Made by a program: the position numbers and the translations under genes. The notes beneath the pieces are model-generated. The model was given only the letters and a program-made list of their open reading frames with translations, was not told the origin of the DNA and did no database searches. Below are positions 27,392 to 34,761 of a DNA stretch of 64,000 bases, piece after piece. Each line of letters starts with the position of its first letter. The first letter of the stretch is position 1. The DNA lies in contig NZ_CP087598.1 of NCBI RefSeq assembly GCF_020990385.1, forward strand, positions 1,594,001 through 1,658,000, read 5' to 3'. Source of the DNA: Paracoccus sp. MA. Its GTDB lineage: Bacteria > Pseudomonadota > Alphaproteobacteria > Rhodobacterales > Rhodobacteraceae.

Positions 27392-28273
27392 TCAGCCGTC
27401 GCTGTTCAGGGCCCGCTGCAGATGCCCGGGCGGATGCAGGCCCGGGGCGTGCCAGGGCTCGAGCCGCGCCCCATCCTGCAGCGATGCGGCGGTGGCCCGG
27501 GCCACCGGCGAGCGGGGCGCGCCGTGATCGACAAAGATCTGCTTGCGGCTGGTAGCCAGCAGGATGGCCTGCGCCGTGGTCCTTGCCCCCAGCGCCTTGC
27601 GCGCCAGGCGCAGGTGCTTCTCGACCGTGGCCGGGGTCACGTCCAGCAGCTCGGCGATTTCCTGCGTGGTGCGGCCGACCGAGATGCATTCCAGAACCTC
27701 GCGCTGGCGCAGGGTCAGCACGCAGTCAGGCTCGGCATAGGGCAGGCTCGATAGCCGCAGATGCATCAGCCCGCTCACCGCCTCGATCATCCGGCCATGC
27801 TGCGACCAGAGCTCGTCGAGCTTGTCCTGCCGCATCCCGATCGGACCGCCGAGGATGATACCGGCGCGGATGCGCTCGACCCTGTCGCCGAGGCCGATGG
27901 CATAGCCCGCGACATGGCCGTAGCGCGCGAACAGGTCCAGCGCCCGCTCCTCGCACGGGGTCAGCCGGCCGGCCAGGCGGCGCTGGTGCATCCAGTCCCA
28001 GCTTTCGCTTCCCTGGTTGCCGACCAGCCACAGATGCATCGGCAGGCTCTCGACCAGGTCCAGCGAGACCAGCTCATGCCAAAGGTGCGGCGAATAGCTG
28101 GACAGCACGAGGCTGTCGTCACGCATCCGGTCGCAGGAAGCCTCAAGTATCCGCACCGCGCGATAGGCAACATTCGGAAAGCCCAGGTCGGTCAGCCGTT
28201 CGACATAATGTTGCCAGACGGCCTGCACCGAGCGCGCCGCAAGGATGACCTCCATGTCTTTCAGCACTTCCAT
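27392..28273 (-). CDS. LuxR-family transcriptional regulator with autoinducer-binding-like domain (LuxR solo)
   Basis: 293 residues. Residues about 10-165 form an autoinducer-binding-type domain (W-D-W and G-x-x-x-G-L-G-D segments fit, but the D-P pair expected in the AHL pocket is not clear). Residues about 190-250 form a LuxR helix-turn-helix: L-T-x-R-Q-R-E-V-L-E-C-I, T-Q-E-I-A-E-L-L, V-E-K-H-L-R. A 40-residue Pro/His-rich tail beyond the HTH is unusual. No luxI is in the window. ATG 28273 is chosen; a TTG at 28297 is an alternative start. Divergent from an unknown gene at 28591. Confidence 0.82.
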   Translation of the reverse strand: MEVLKDMEVILAARSVQAVWQHYVERLTDLGFPNVAYRAVRILEASCDRMRDDSLVLSSYSPHLWHELVSLDLVESLPMHLWLVGNQGSESWDWMHQRRLAGRLTPCEERALDLFARYGHVAGYAIGLGDRVERIRAGIILGGPIGMRQDKLDELWSQHGRMIEAVSGLMHLRLSSLPYAEPDCVLTLRQREVLECISVGRTTQEIAELLDVTPATVEKHLRLARKALGARTTAQAILLATSRKQIFVDHGAPRSPVARATAASLQDGARLEPWHAPGLHPPGHLQRALNSDG

Positions 28274-28590
28274 GTTTTTACTGCGCTCTTTCCCCAAAAA
28301 CCCTTTAGAATAAATTGCACCAGCGCCGATGCCTTTGAAATATTATTGCCAATACCCCGGACGGGATCAATGCATCAGGCAGAAATTTGCAAGGTGACGT
28401 AAGGTTAACTTATTTAAAGGAAACCTTTCAACAGATTGATCTGGAAAGACATATGGCGATTGCGCAATGACGACGGGGCAAGTCGTCCTAATTGCCGAAT
28501 CGCATTCCGGCCGGCCTGCAAGCAGGTGGTTTTCCTGATCCGGATTGCTGGTTACTGTACCGCCGGAAACGAGTCGGGAGTTGCGCGCGC
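28274..28590. promoter_or_regulatory. AT-rich divergent control region with palindromes
   Basis: 317 bases without a gene, clearly AT-richer than both sides. It contains AAAGG-AAA-CCTTT (28416-28428) and the perfect palindrome CCTGC-AA-GCAGG (28515-28526) 65 bases before the downstream ATG. The latter recalls the CTG...CAG ends of lux-type boxes but is shorter than a full 18-20-bp box. GGGAG precedes the ATG at 28591. Confidence 0.45.
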
Positions 28591-29466
28591 ATGCAGGTCG
28601 TCTTTCATTGCGGGGTTCACGGCACCGATCTTTACCGCATGGTCAAGACACTGTTGCAGAACCGCGACTGGCTGCTGCGCAACGGGGTCGAGCCGGTGAC
28701 GCCGAACCGCCATCGCGACGTGTTCAACGAGGCGCTGAATGCGCTGAGGGGCGGCCCCGCCACGGCCGAGATGGAGCAGGTCATGCTGGACGCCATCCTG
28801 GACCTGGACGATCCGCGCCGCATCATCTGCAGCACGCCCACCTTCCTGGGCAAGGCGGCGCGGGCGATCTCGCCCGAGGGGCTCTATGTCGCGGCGGGCG
28901 AGAAGATGGCGGCGCTGGCCAATCTGTTCCCCAGCGCCGAGATCGAGTTCTTCATGGCGCTGAAGAACCCGGCCACCCTGATCCCCTTCATCCTGTCGCA
29001 GGAAGGCAGCGGCACCTATGCCGAGCTGATGGGCGGGGTCGATCCCGAGGCGCTGCGTTGGGCCCCGGCGATCCGGCGCATCCTGGCCGCCCTGCCCGAC
29101 CGGCGGCTGGTGGTCTGGTGCCACGAGGACACCTCGCTGATCTGGCCCGAGGTGGTGCGCCGCATCTCGACCATGCCGGCGGACGTGCCGCTCAAGGCCG
29201 GGCTGCAGATCCTGGGCGACATCCTGCATCCGGACGGCATCCGCATGATCCGCGACGCGATGGCGCAGGAAGAGCGGCTGACCGTCAGGAGCCGCCGCCG
29301 GATCTTTGCCGCCGCGCTGGAGAAATACGCCCTGCCCGAGCAGATCGAGGTGCAGTTGAACCTGCCCGGCTGGACGCAGGACCTGGTGGACCGCATCACC
29401 GCCGCCTATGACGCCGACATGGCCGAGATCGCCGCCCTGCCGGGGATCGAGTTCATCACCCCCTGA
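28591..29466 (+). CDS. Conserved hypothetical protein divergent from LuxR solo
   Basis: 291 residues, soluble, no signal peptide or membrane segment. The N-terminus V-V-F-H-C-G-V-H-G-T-D resembles the first strand-loop of sulfotransferase-like P-loop folds but lacks the K-[ST] needed for a nucleotide phosphate site, so this is only a fold hint. Other blocks: A-E-I-E-F-F-M-A-L-K-N-P near 120, L-V-V-W-C-H-E-D-T near 175, and a positively charged R-S-R-R-R near 232. I do not recognise the family. The AT-rich divergent region suggests control by the adjacent LuxR-type regulator. Confidence 0.7.
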   Translation: MQVVFHCGVHGTDLYRMVKTLLQNRDWLLRNGVEPVTPNRHRDVFNEALNALRGGPATAEMEQVMLDAILDLDDPRRIICSTPTFLGKAARAISPEGLYVAAGEKMAALANLFPSAEIEFFMALKNPATLIPFILSQEGSGTYAELMGGVDPEALRWAPAIRRILAALPDRRLVVWCHEDTSLIWPEVVRRISTMPADVPLKAGLQILGDILHPDGIRMIRDAMAQEERLTVRSRRRIFAAALEKYALPEQIEVQLNLPGWTQDLVDRITAAYDADMAEIAALPGIEFITP

Positions 29467-29487
29467 GCGCATGAAAACCCGCGCATG

Positions 29488-29510
29488 AAAAAGGGCCGGT
29501 CGCCCGGCCC
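29488..29510 (-). terminator. Terminator after gapR
   Basis: On the minus strand, stem GGGCCGG / CCGGCCC with a 4-base loop followed by TTTTTCAT. It is 24 bases past the gapR stop and also lies 22-44 bases past the convergent plus-strand stop. Confidence 0.85.
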
Positions 29511-29533
29511 CCGCTTGCGCGCGCTTCGCGGCG

Positions 29534-29785
29534 TCAGGCCATGCCGAGCGCGGCCTTGTACATTTCCAGGATCGCCTCTTCCTCGGCAATGTCGTCCTTG
29601 TCGCGCTTGCGCAGCGCGATGACCTTGCGCATGACCTTGGTGTCGTAGCCGCGCGCCTTGGCCTCGGCCATCAGCTCCTTCTGCTGCTCGGTCACGTCCT
29701 TCTTTTCCGCCTCGAGCTGCTCGTATTGCTCGATGAACTGGCGCAGCTCGCCGGCGGCGATGCCATAGGCGTTGTCGTCCTGCAT
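29534..29785 (-). CDS. gapR: GapR-type nucleoid-associated protein (DUF2312)
   Basis: 83 residues, all helical. In Caulobacter, GapR binds overtwisted AT-rich DNA ahead of replication and transcription forks and supports chromosome replication. The conserved L-R-Q-F-I-E-Q-Y-E-x-L-E-x-E-K-K start and K-A-R-G-Y-D-T-K-V-M-R-K-V-I-A-L-R-K-R-D core match the family over the full length. Single gene with its own terminator. Confidence 0.92.
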   Translation of the reverse strand: MQDDNAYGIAAGELRQFIEQYEQLEAEKKDVTEQQKELMAEAKARGYDTKVMRKVIALRKRDKDDIAEEEAILEMYKAALGMA

Positions 29786-29878
29786 GTTCCGCTCCTTCGG
29801 GTTTTGGCGCGGGTCTAGGCGGTCTTGCGGGCGGGTGCAATCGCCGCTAGGCCGTCAGCGGCAGACGGAGGCGAAAAC

Positions 29879-30106
29879 ATGACGATCTGGGACGGGCTGA
29901 TCTGGGGCGGAACCGCGCTGACGGTGGTCGGGCTGGTGGCGCTGGCCTGGTGCATCCTGACCGCTGCGCGGGCCAAGGCGCGGATCAACGACGATGCCGA
30001 AATGCGCGCCGCCATGCGCAAGGTCGTGGCGGTGAACATGGCGGCACTCGCGGCCTCGGTGCTGGGGCTGATGCTGGTCGTCCTTGGCATCATGCTGGGC
30101 AAGTAA
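29879..30106 (+). CDS. Small two-helix membrane protein
   Basis: 75 residues with hydrophobic helices at about 7-28 and 53-73 joined by a charged loop rich in Arg, Asp and Lys. GGAGG lies about 10 bases before the ATG. The dtd start codon is 1 base after its stop, so the two are surely co-transcribed. Small proteins of this type next to dtd are seen in Rhodobacteraceae; function unknown. Confidence 0.75.
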   Translation: MTIWDGLIWGGTALTVVGLVALAWCILTAARAKARINDDAEMRAAMRKVVAVNMAALAASVLGLMLVVLGIMLGK

Positions 30107-30107
30107 G

Positions 30108-30557
30108 ATGCGGGCGCTGATCCAGAGGGTCTCGGAAGCCGAGGTCACGGTCGAGGGCCGCAGCATCGGCCGCATCGGGCCGGGCCTTCTGGTCTTGGTC
30201 TGCGCCATGCAGGGCGACCCCGACGACGCGGCCGCGAAGCTGGCCGCGCGCGTGGCCAAGCTGCGCATCTTCCGCGATGAGGCCGGCAAGATGAACCGCT
30301 CGGTGCAGGACACCGGCGGCGCGGTGCTGGTGGTCAGCCAGTTCACCCTGGCCGCCGACACCCGCACCGGAAACCGCCCCGGATTCTCCACCGCCGAGGC
30401 GCCCGAGCGCGGCGAGGCGCTGTATCTGCGCTTTGCCGAGGCGCTGCGCGAGCTGGGCCTGCCGGTCGAGACCGGTGCCTTCGGCGCCGACATGAAGGTG
30501 TCGCTGGTCAATGACGGCCCGGTGACGATCTGGATGGATTCCGCAGAACGCGCTTGA
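30108..30557 (+). CDS. dtd: D-aminoacyl-tRNA deacylase
   Basis: 149 residues, full length. Hydrolyses D-aminoacyl-tRNAs and mischarged Gly-tRNA-Ala. The two signature motifs are present: S-Q-F-T-L near residue 79 and the Gly-cisPro pocket N-R-P-G-F near residue 91-95. The start is fixed by the 1-base gap to the preceding gene. Monofunctional and cytosolic. Confidence 0.95.
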   Translation: MRALIQRVSEAEVTVEGRSIGRIGPGLLVLVCAMQGDPDDAAAKLAARVAKLRIFRDEAGKMNRSVQDTGGAVLVVSQFTLAADTRTGNRPGFSTAEAPERGEALYLRFAEALRELGLPVETGAFGADMKVSLVNDGPVTIWMDSAERA

Positions 30558-30778
30558 CTTTCGCAGTCCGAACCCTCATTTGCGACAAGTTGCCGCCCGC
30601 TGCCGCGTGAGCAGCCGGCGCCCTTGCGCCAAGGTCGGCACCGATTTTCCAGTTTCCCATTCACGCGGGGAGGCTGCGGGCATCACCGTATCCACGCCCG
30701 CCCCTCGCAACCAGCCGTGCGCTTTGCACGGCACCAGCCATGCGCGCCGATACGCGGGCGACCTGGCCGAAAGATGTT

Positions 30779-32182
30779 ATGACCAACGAGACCACCCGCC
30801 CGAACCGTTCGGGCAATCCCCGCGCCCAGCAAGGCGGCAAGCCGCGTTTCCGCAACGACAAACCCAACACCAACCACCGCCGACACCGTGCAGAGCCGGA
30901 GGAGAAATTCATCCGCCGCGCCATCCCCGAGATCGACACCGCCTTTACCCGCATGGGGATCGATGCGCGCGTAGCGATCAACCTGCCGGGCCTGGGCATC
31001 GAGACCCCCTCGCCCATCCAGGAAAAATCCATCCCCGGCATCGTCGAGGGCCGCGACCTTCTGGGCCTTGCCCAGACCGGCACCGGCAAGACGGCGGCCT
31101 TCGGCCTGCCGATGCTGACCCGGCTGCTGAACATCGGCCGCAAGCCCGAGCCCCGGACCTGCCGGGCGCTGATCCTGGCGCCGACCCGCGAGCTGGCGAC
31201 CCAGATCGCCGAGAACATCGACAACTATGCCGTCGGCACGCCGATCCGGCAGTTCCGCGTCGTCGGCGGCGCCTCGATCAACGTGCAGGTCCAGCGGCTT
31301 GAGCGCGGCGTCGACGTGCTCATCGCGACGCCGGGCCGGCTGATCGACCTGATCGAGCGCGGCGCCGTGGACCTGTCGCAGACCAAATACCTGGTTCTGG
31401 ACGAGGCCGACCAGATGCTGGACATCGGCTTCATCCACGCGCTGCGCCGCATCGCCAAGATGCTGCCGCGCGAGCGCCAGACGCTGCTGTTCTCGGCCAC
31501 CATGCCGAAGCTGATGGAGGAGCTGGCCGACAGCTACCTGAACGATCCGCTGCGCGTGGCGGTGAACCCGCCCGGCCAGGCGGCGGCCAAGATCGACCAG
31601 GGCGTGCATTTCGTCAACCAGGGCGACAAGGCGACGCTGCTGGCGGAATACCTGTCCAAGCATGTGGACGAGCTGGCCATCGTCTTCGGCCGCACCAAGC
31701 ACGGCTCGGAAAAGCTGTCGAAGCTTTTGGAGAAATGGGGCTACAAGGTCGCCGCGATCCACGGCAACAAGAGCCAGGGCCAGCGCGAGCGCGCCTTGGC
31801 CAGCTTCCGCGCCGGCGACACCAAGGTTCTGGTCGCGACCGACGTGGCGGCGCGCGGCCTCGACATTCCCGAGGTGGCGCATGTCTATAACTACGACCTG
31901 CCCAACGTGCCGGAAAACTACGTCCACCGCATCGGCCGCACCGCCCGCGCCGGGCGCGACGGCCGCGCCATCGCCTTCTGCTCGCCCGCCGAGATCGGCG
32001 AGCTGCGCGCCATCGAGAAGGCGATGAAGGCCAAGATCGCCGTGGTCGGCGGCGAGGAGCCCTTCGAGGCGGCCAAGATCCGCGAACGCGGCGGCCCGGC
32101 GGGCCGCCCGGCGCAAGGCGCGGCGCGCAAGCGCCCGGCCCGGCGCCCCTCGCGCGCACCGAAAACGGCGCAGCGGGCCTGA
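30779..32182 (+). CDS. rhlE: DEAD-box RNA helicase, RhlE-like
   Basis: 467 residues. Complete helicase core: the Q-motif, A-Q-T-G-T-G-K-T near residue 99, PTRELA, TPGRL, D-E-A-D, S-A-T and H-R-I-G-R-T-A-R-A-G. There is no DbpA domain; the C-terminus is a short Arg/Ala/Pro-rich tail, and an Arg/Asn-rich N-terminal extension of about 45 residues precedes the Q-motif. RhlE-type enzymes act in ribosome maturation and RNA decay. The ATG at 30779 is chosen; 13 more upstream codons are open but not conserved in character. About 220 bases of leader precede it, long for this window and possibly regulatory. Confidence 0.9.
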   Translation: MTNETTRPNRSGNPRAQQGGKPRFRNDKPNTNHRRHRAEPEEKFIRRAIPEIDTAFTRMGIDARVAINLPGLGIETPSPIQEKSIPGIVEGRDLLGLAQTGTGKTAAFGLPMLTRLLNIGRKPEPRTCRALILAPTRELATQIAENIDNYAVGTPIRQFRVVGGASINVQVQRLERGVDVLIATPGRLIDLIERGAVDLSQTKYLVLDEADQMLDIGFIHALRRIAKMLPRERQTLLFSATMPKLMEELADSYLNDPLRVAVNPPGQAAAKIDQGVHFVNQGDKATLLAEYLSKHVDELAIVFGRTKHGSEKLSKLLEKWGYKVAAIHGNKSQGQRERALASFRAGDTKVLVATDVAARGLDIPEVAHVYNYDLPNVPENYVHRIGRTARAGRDGRAIAFCSPAEIGELRAIEKAMKAKIAVVGGEEPFEAAKIRERGGPAGRPAQGAARKRPARRPSRAPKTAQRA

Positions 32183-32265
32183 TTCCGCCGCGATACGCGC
32201 AAACGTGAGCCGCCGCCCCGTCGCGGCGGCTTGCGACCCCCGGCCCGGCCCGGCTATCTGCCGGC

Positions 32266-32844
32266 ATGGCCAAGCTTTATTTTCATTATTCCACGATGAA
32301 TGCCGGCAAGAGCACGCTCTTGCTGCAGGCGTCCTACAATTATCGCGAACGCGGCATGGCGACGCTGCTTCTGACCGCGGCGCTGGACGACCGCGCCGGC
32401 CCCGGCCAGATCGCCAGCCGCATCGGCATCGCCGAATCCGCGCTGGGTTTCACCCCCGAAGCCGATCTTTTCGCCCTGATCGAAGCCCGGGGCCGCGGCG
32501 CCGCCTGCATCTTCGTCGACGAGGCGCAGTTCCTGACCGAGGAGCAGGTCTGGCAGCTGGCCCGCGTCGCCGACGACCTTGGCCAGCCGGTGATGTGCTA
32601 CGGGCTGCGGGTCGATTTCCGCGGCCGGCTGTTCCCCGGCTCGGCGGCGCTGCTGGCGCTGGCCGACGACCTGCGCGAGGTGCGCACCATCTGCCATTGC
32701 GGGCGCAAGGCCACCATGGTCGTGCGCCAGGACGAACAGGGCCGTGCGTTGCGCGAGGGCGCGCAGGTCCAGATCGGCGGCAATGAAACCTATGTCTCGC
32801 TCTGCCGGCGCCATTGGCGCGAAGCGATGGGGGAAATCCGATGA
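32266..32844 (+). CDS. tdk: Thymidine kinase
   Basis: 192 residues, type II thymidine kinase. P-loop S-T-M-N-A-G-K-S-T at residues 9-17, the F-V-D-E-A-Q-F-L Walker-B/base region near 83, and a C-terminal zinc-ribbon C-x-C-G-R-K-A with a further Cys. Salvages thymidine to dTMP. Its stop overlaps the start of the cytochrome b561-YceI gene (ATGA), so the two are coupled. Confidence 0.95.
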   Translation: MAKLYFHYSTMNAGKSTLLLQASYNYRERGMATLLLTAALDDRAGPGQIASRIGIAESALGFTPEADLFALIEARGRGAACIFVDEAQFLTEEQVWQLARVADDLGQPVMCYGLRVDFRGRLFPGSAALLALADDLREVRTICHCGRKATMVVRQDEQGRALREGAQVQIGGNETYVSLCRRHWREAMGEIR

Positions 32845-34049
32845 AAGCCAGCAATACCGCCCGCGCCTATGGCTGGGTCGCCCGCATGTTCCACTGGACG
32901 GTCGCGGTGCTGATCCTGGCCGCCATCGCCATCGGGCTTTACGCGGACAACCTGCCCGAGGGCGGGGAAACGCAGCTGCAGGCGATCTTCACCGCCTATT
33001 CCGTGCACAAGACCGTGGGCATGGCGGCGCTGGCCCTCGCCGCGCTGCGCCTGCTGTGGACGCTGACCCAGCCGAAGCCGCGCCCGCTGCACCCCGAGCG
33101 GCGGCTGGAAAGCTTCGGCGCCGAGGTCGTGCATTGGGCGATGTGGATCGGCATGGTCGTCATGCCGCTGTCGGGCTGGCTTCTGCATTCCGCGGCGCCG
33201 GGCGGCTTTGCCCGCATCCTCTGGCCCTTCGGCCAGCGCCTGCCCTTCGTTCCCGAGGACGCGGCGCTGTCCGGGCGCTTCGCGGCCTTCCACGAATTCG
33301 GCTGGTGGCTGCTGGCCGGGCTGATCCTGCTGCATGTCGCGGGGGCGCTGAAGCACGCGATCATCGACCGCGACGGCACCATGCGCCGCATGGCCGGCAA
33401 TCCCGAACGCGCGCCCGAGCCCCCGGCCGCGCAGCCCGGCCTCCTGCCGCATGTCCTGGCCGCCCTGGCGGGGCTGGCGGTCTGGGTGGGGGTCGCCTTC
33501 ATCCCGGCCGACACCCCGGAGGCGCAGGAGATGCCCGCCACCGCATCCGCCCCTGCGGCCGCGGCCGGATCGGGCTGGGCGGTCGAACAGGGCGCTCTGG
33601 AGATCGAGGCCATGCAGGCCGGCAATGCGGTGACGGGGCAGTTCGGGCAATGGCAGGCCGATATCGCCTATGACCCTGAGAGCCGGACCGGACGGGTGAC
33701 GGTCGATGTCGACATCGCCTCGCTGACGCTGGGCGCCATCAGCGACCCGGCCAAGGGACCGGATTTCCTGAACGCCGCCGCCCATCCCGCCGCGCGTTTC
33801 GAGGCCGAGATCCTGCCTCCCGCGGCCGAGGGTCAGCCGCATGTCGCGCATGGCCGGCTGACCCTCGCCGGCCAGACGGTCGAGGCCGATTTGCCCTTCG
33901 AGCTGACGCTTCAGGGTGATGTGGCGCAGGCACAGGGGCAGATGCGCGTCGATCGCCGCGATTTCGGCATCGGCGCGGGCTATGCCGATGAAAGCACCGT
34001 GGGATTCGGGGTCGAGATCGGGTTCGAGTTGAGCGCGCGGCGGCAATAG
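32841..34049 (+). CDS. Cytochrome b561 - YceI domain fusion
   Basis: 402 residues. Residues 1 to about 185 form a four-helix diheme cytochrome b561 of the YodB/CybB type, with histidines in F-H-W near residue 14, V-H-K near 54, E-V-V-H-W near 98 and L-L-H-V near 166. After a Pro/Ala linker and a fifth hydrophobic helix (about 197-213), residues about 235-402 form a YceI-like lipocalin-fold domain ending in a typical V-G-F-G-V-E-I-G-F-E. YceI proteins bind polyisoprenoids such as ubiquinone, so the fusion suggests quinone-linked electron transfer at the periplasmic face. Coupled to tdk. Confidence 0.88.
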   Translation: MKASNTARAYGWVARMFHWTVAVLILAAIAIGLYADNLPEGGETQLQAIFTAYSVHKTVGMAALALAALRLLWTLTQPKPRPLHPERRLESFGAEVVHWAMWIGMVVMPLSGWLLHSAAPGGFARILWPFGQRLPFVPEDAALSGRFAAFHEFGWWLLAGLILLHVAGALKHAIIDRDGTMRRMAGNPERAPEPPAAQPGLLPHVLAALAGLAVWVGVAFIPADTPEAQEMPATASAPAAAAGSGWAVEQGALEIEAMQAGNAVTGQFGQWQADIAYDPESRTGRVTVDVDIASLTLGAISDPAKGPDFLNAAAHPAARFEAEILPPAAEGQPHVAHGRLTLAGQTVEADLPFELTLQGDVAQAQGQMRVDRRDFGIGAGYADESTVGFGVEIGFELSARRQ

Positions 34050-34081
34050 GAAAGGCCTCTCCGATTGGCCCGCTTTGCTTT

Positions 34082-34165
34082 GAGTATTTGGGAAACGGTG
34101 AAAGCGCGATGTGAGAAAAGGCCGCCTCGATGGGCGGCCTTTTGCGATGGGTATTTGGGCGAAGA
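34082..34165 (+). repeat. TATTTGG elements (copies 4 and 5) flanking a terminator
   Basis: TGAGTATTTGGGAAACGGTG plus AAAGC at 34080-34105 is an exact repeat of the element at 18979-19003. A second box GGGTATTTGGGCGAAGAAG is at 34149-34167. The bidirectional terminator at 34116-34143 lies between them, in the gap between convergent genes. Confidence 0.75.
34116..34143. terminator. Bidirectional terminator between the cytochrome b-YceI gene and ndk
   Basis: Perfect stem AAAAGGCCGCC / GGCGGCCTTTT with a 6-base loop. The A and T runs form a T tail on either strand, so it serves both convergent transcripts. Confidence 0.9.
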
Positions 34166-34173
34166 AGCCGGGC

Positions 34174-34596
34174 TCAGCCGACCAGTTCGAGGCCCGAGAA
34201 GAAGAAGGCGATCTCGCGCGCCGCAGCTTCGGGGCTGTCCGAGCCGTGGACCGAGTTTTCGCCGACCGAGAGAGCGAATTCCTTGCGGATGGTGCCCTCA
34301 TCGGCATTGGCCGGGTTGGTCGCGCCCATGACTTCGCGGTTCTTCAGGATGGCGCCCTCGCCTTCCAGGACCTGCACCACCACCGGCTCCGAGGTCATGA
34401 ATTCGGTGAGTTCGCCGTAGAAGGGGCGTTCCTTGTGCTCGGCATAGAACTGGCCGGCTTGCGCCAGCGTCAGCTGGATGCGCTTCTGCGCGATGATGCG
34501 CAGGCCGGCATCCTCGAACTTGGCGTTGATCTTGCCGGTCAGGTTGCGCTTGGTGGCGTCGGGTTTGATGATCGAAAGCGTGCGTTCGATGGCCAT
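34174..34596 (-). CDS. ndk: Nucleoside diphosphate kinase
   Basis: 140 residues, full length. Transfers the terminal phosphate between nucleoside tri- and diphosphates through a phospho-His, here H117 in N-S-V-H-G-S-D-S. N-terminal [11 protein letters not shown] and the [11 protein letters not shown] block near 94-104 are canonical. Monocistronic on the minus strand, with a strong bidirectional terminator behind it. Confidence 0.96.
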   Translation of the reverse strand: MAIERTLSIIKPDATKRNLTGKINAKFEDAGLRIIAQKRIQLTLAQAGQFYAEHKERPFYGELTEFMTSEPVVVQVLEGEGAILKNREVMGATNPANADEGTIRKEFALSVGENSVHGSDSPEAAAREIAFFFSGLELVG

Positions 34597-34761
34597 GGGG
34601 GTCGTCCTTTTCCTTGTTCCGGCCGCAATGGCCCGGAAATCCGCGCCCCGTTAACACGCGCCGCGGCGCTTGAAAAGCCGGCGCGGCCGCGGCCCGCGCC
34701 CTGGCCCGGGCCTTCGATGACGGCATTGACGCCCGCCGCGGCTTGCGCCATGCGGGGGCGC

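Noticed and set aside
28515..28526. Complete lux box
   Set aside because: Palindrome is only 12 bp; a full lux-type box is 18-20 bp, so I report it only as a palindrome.
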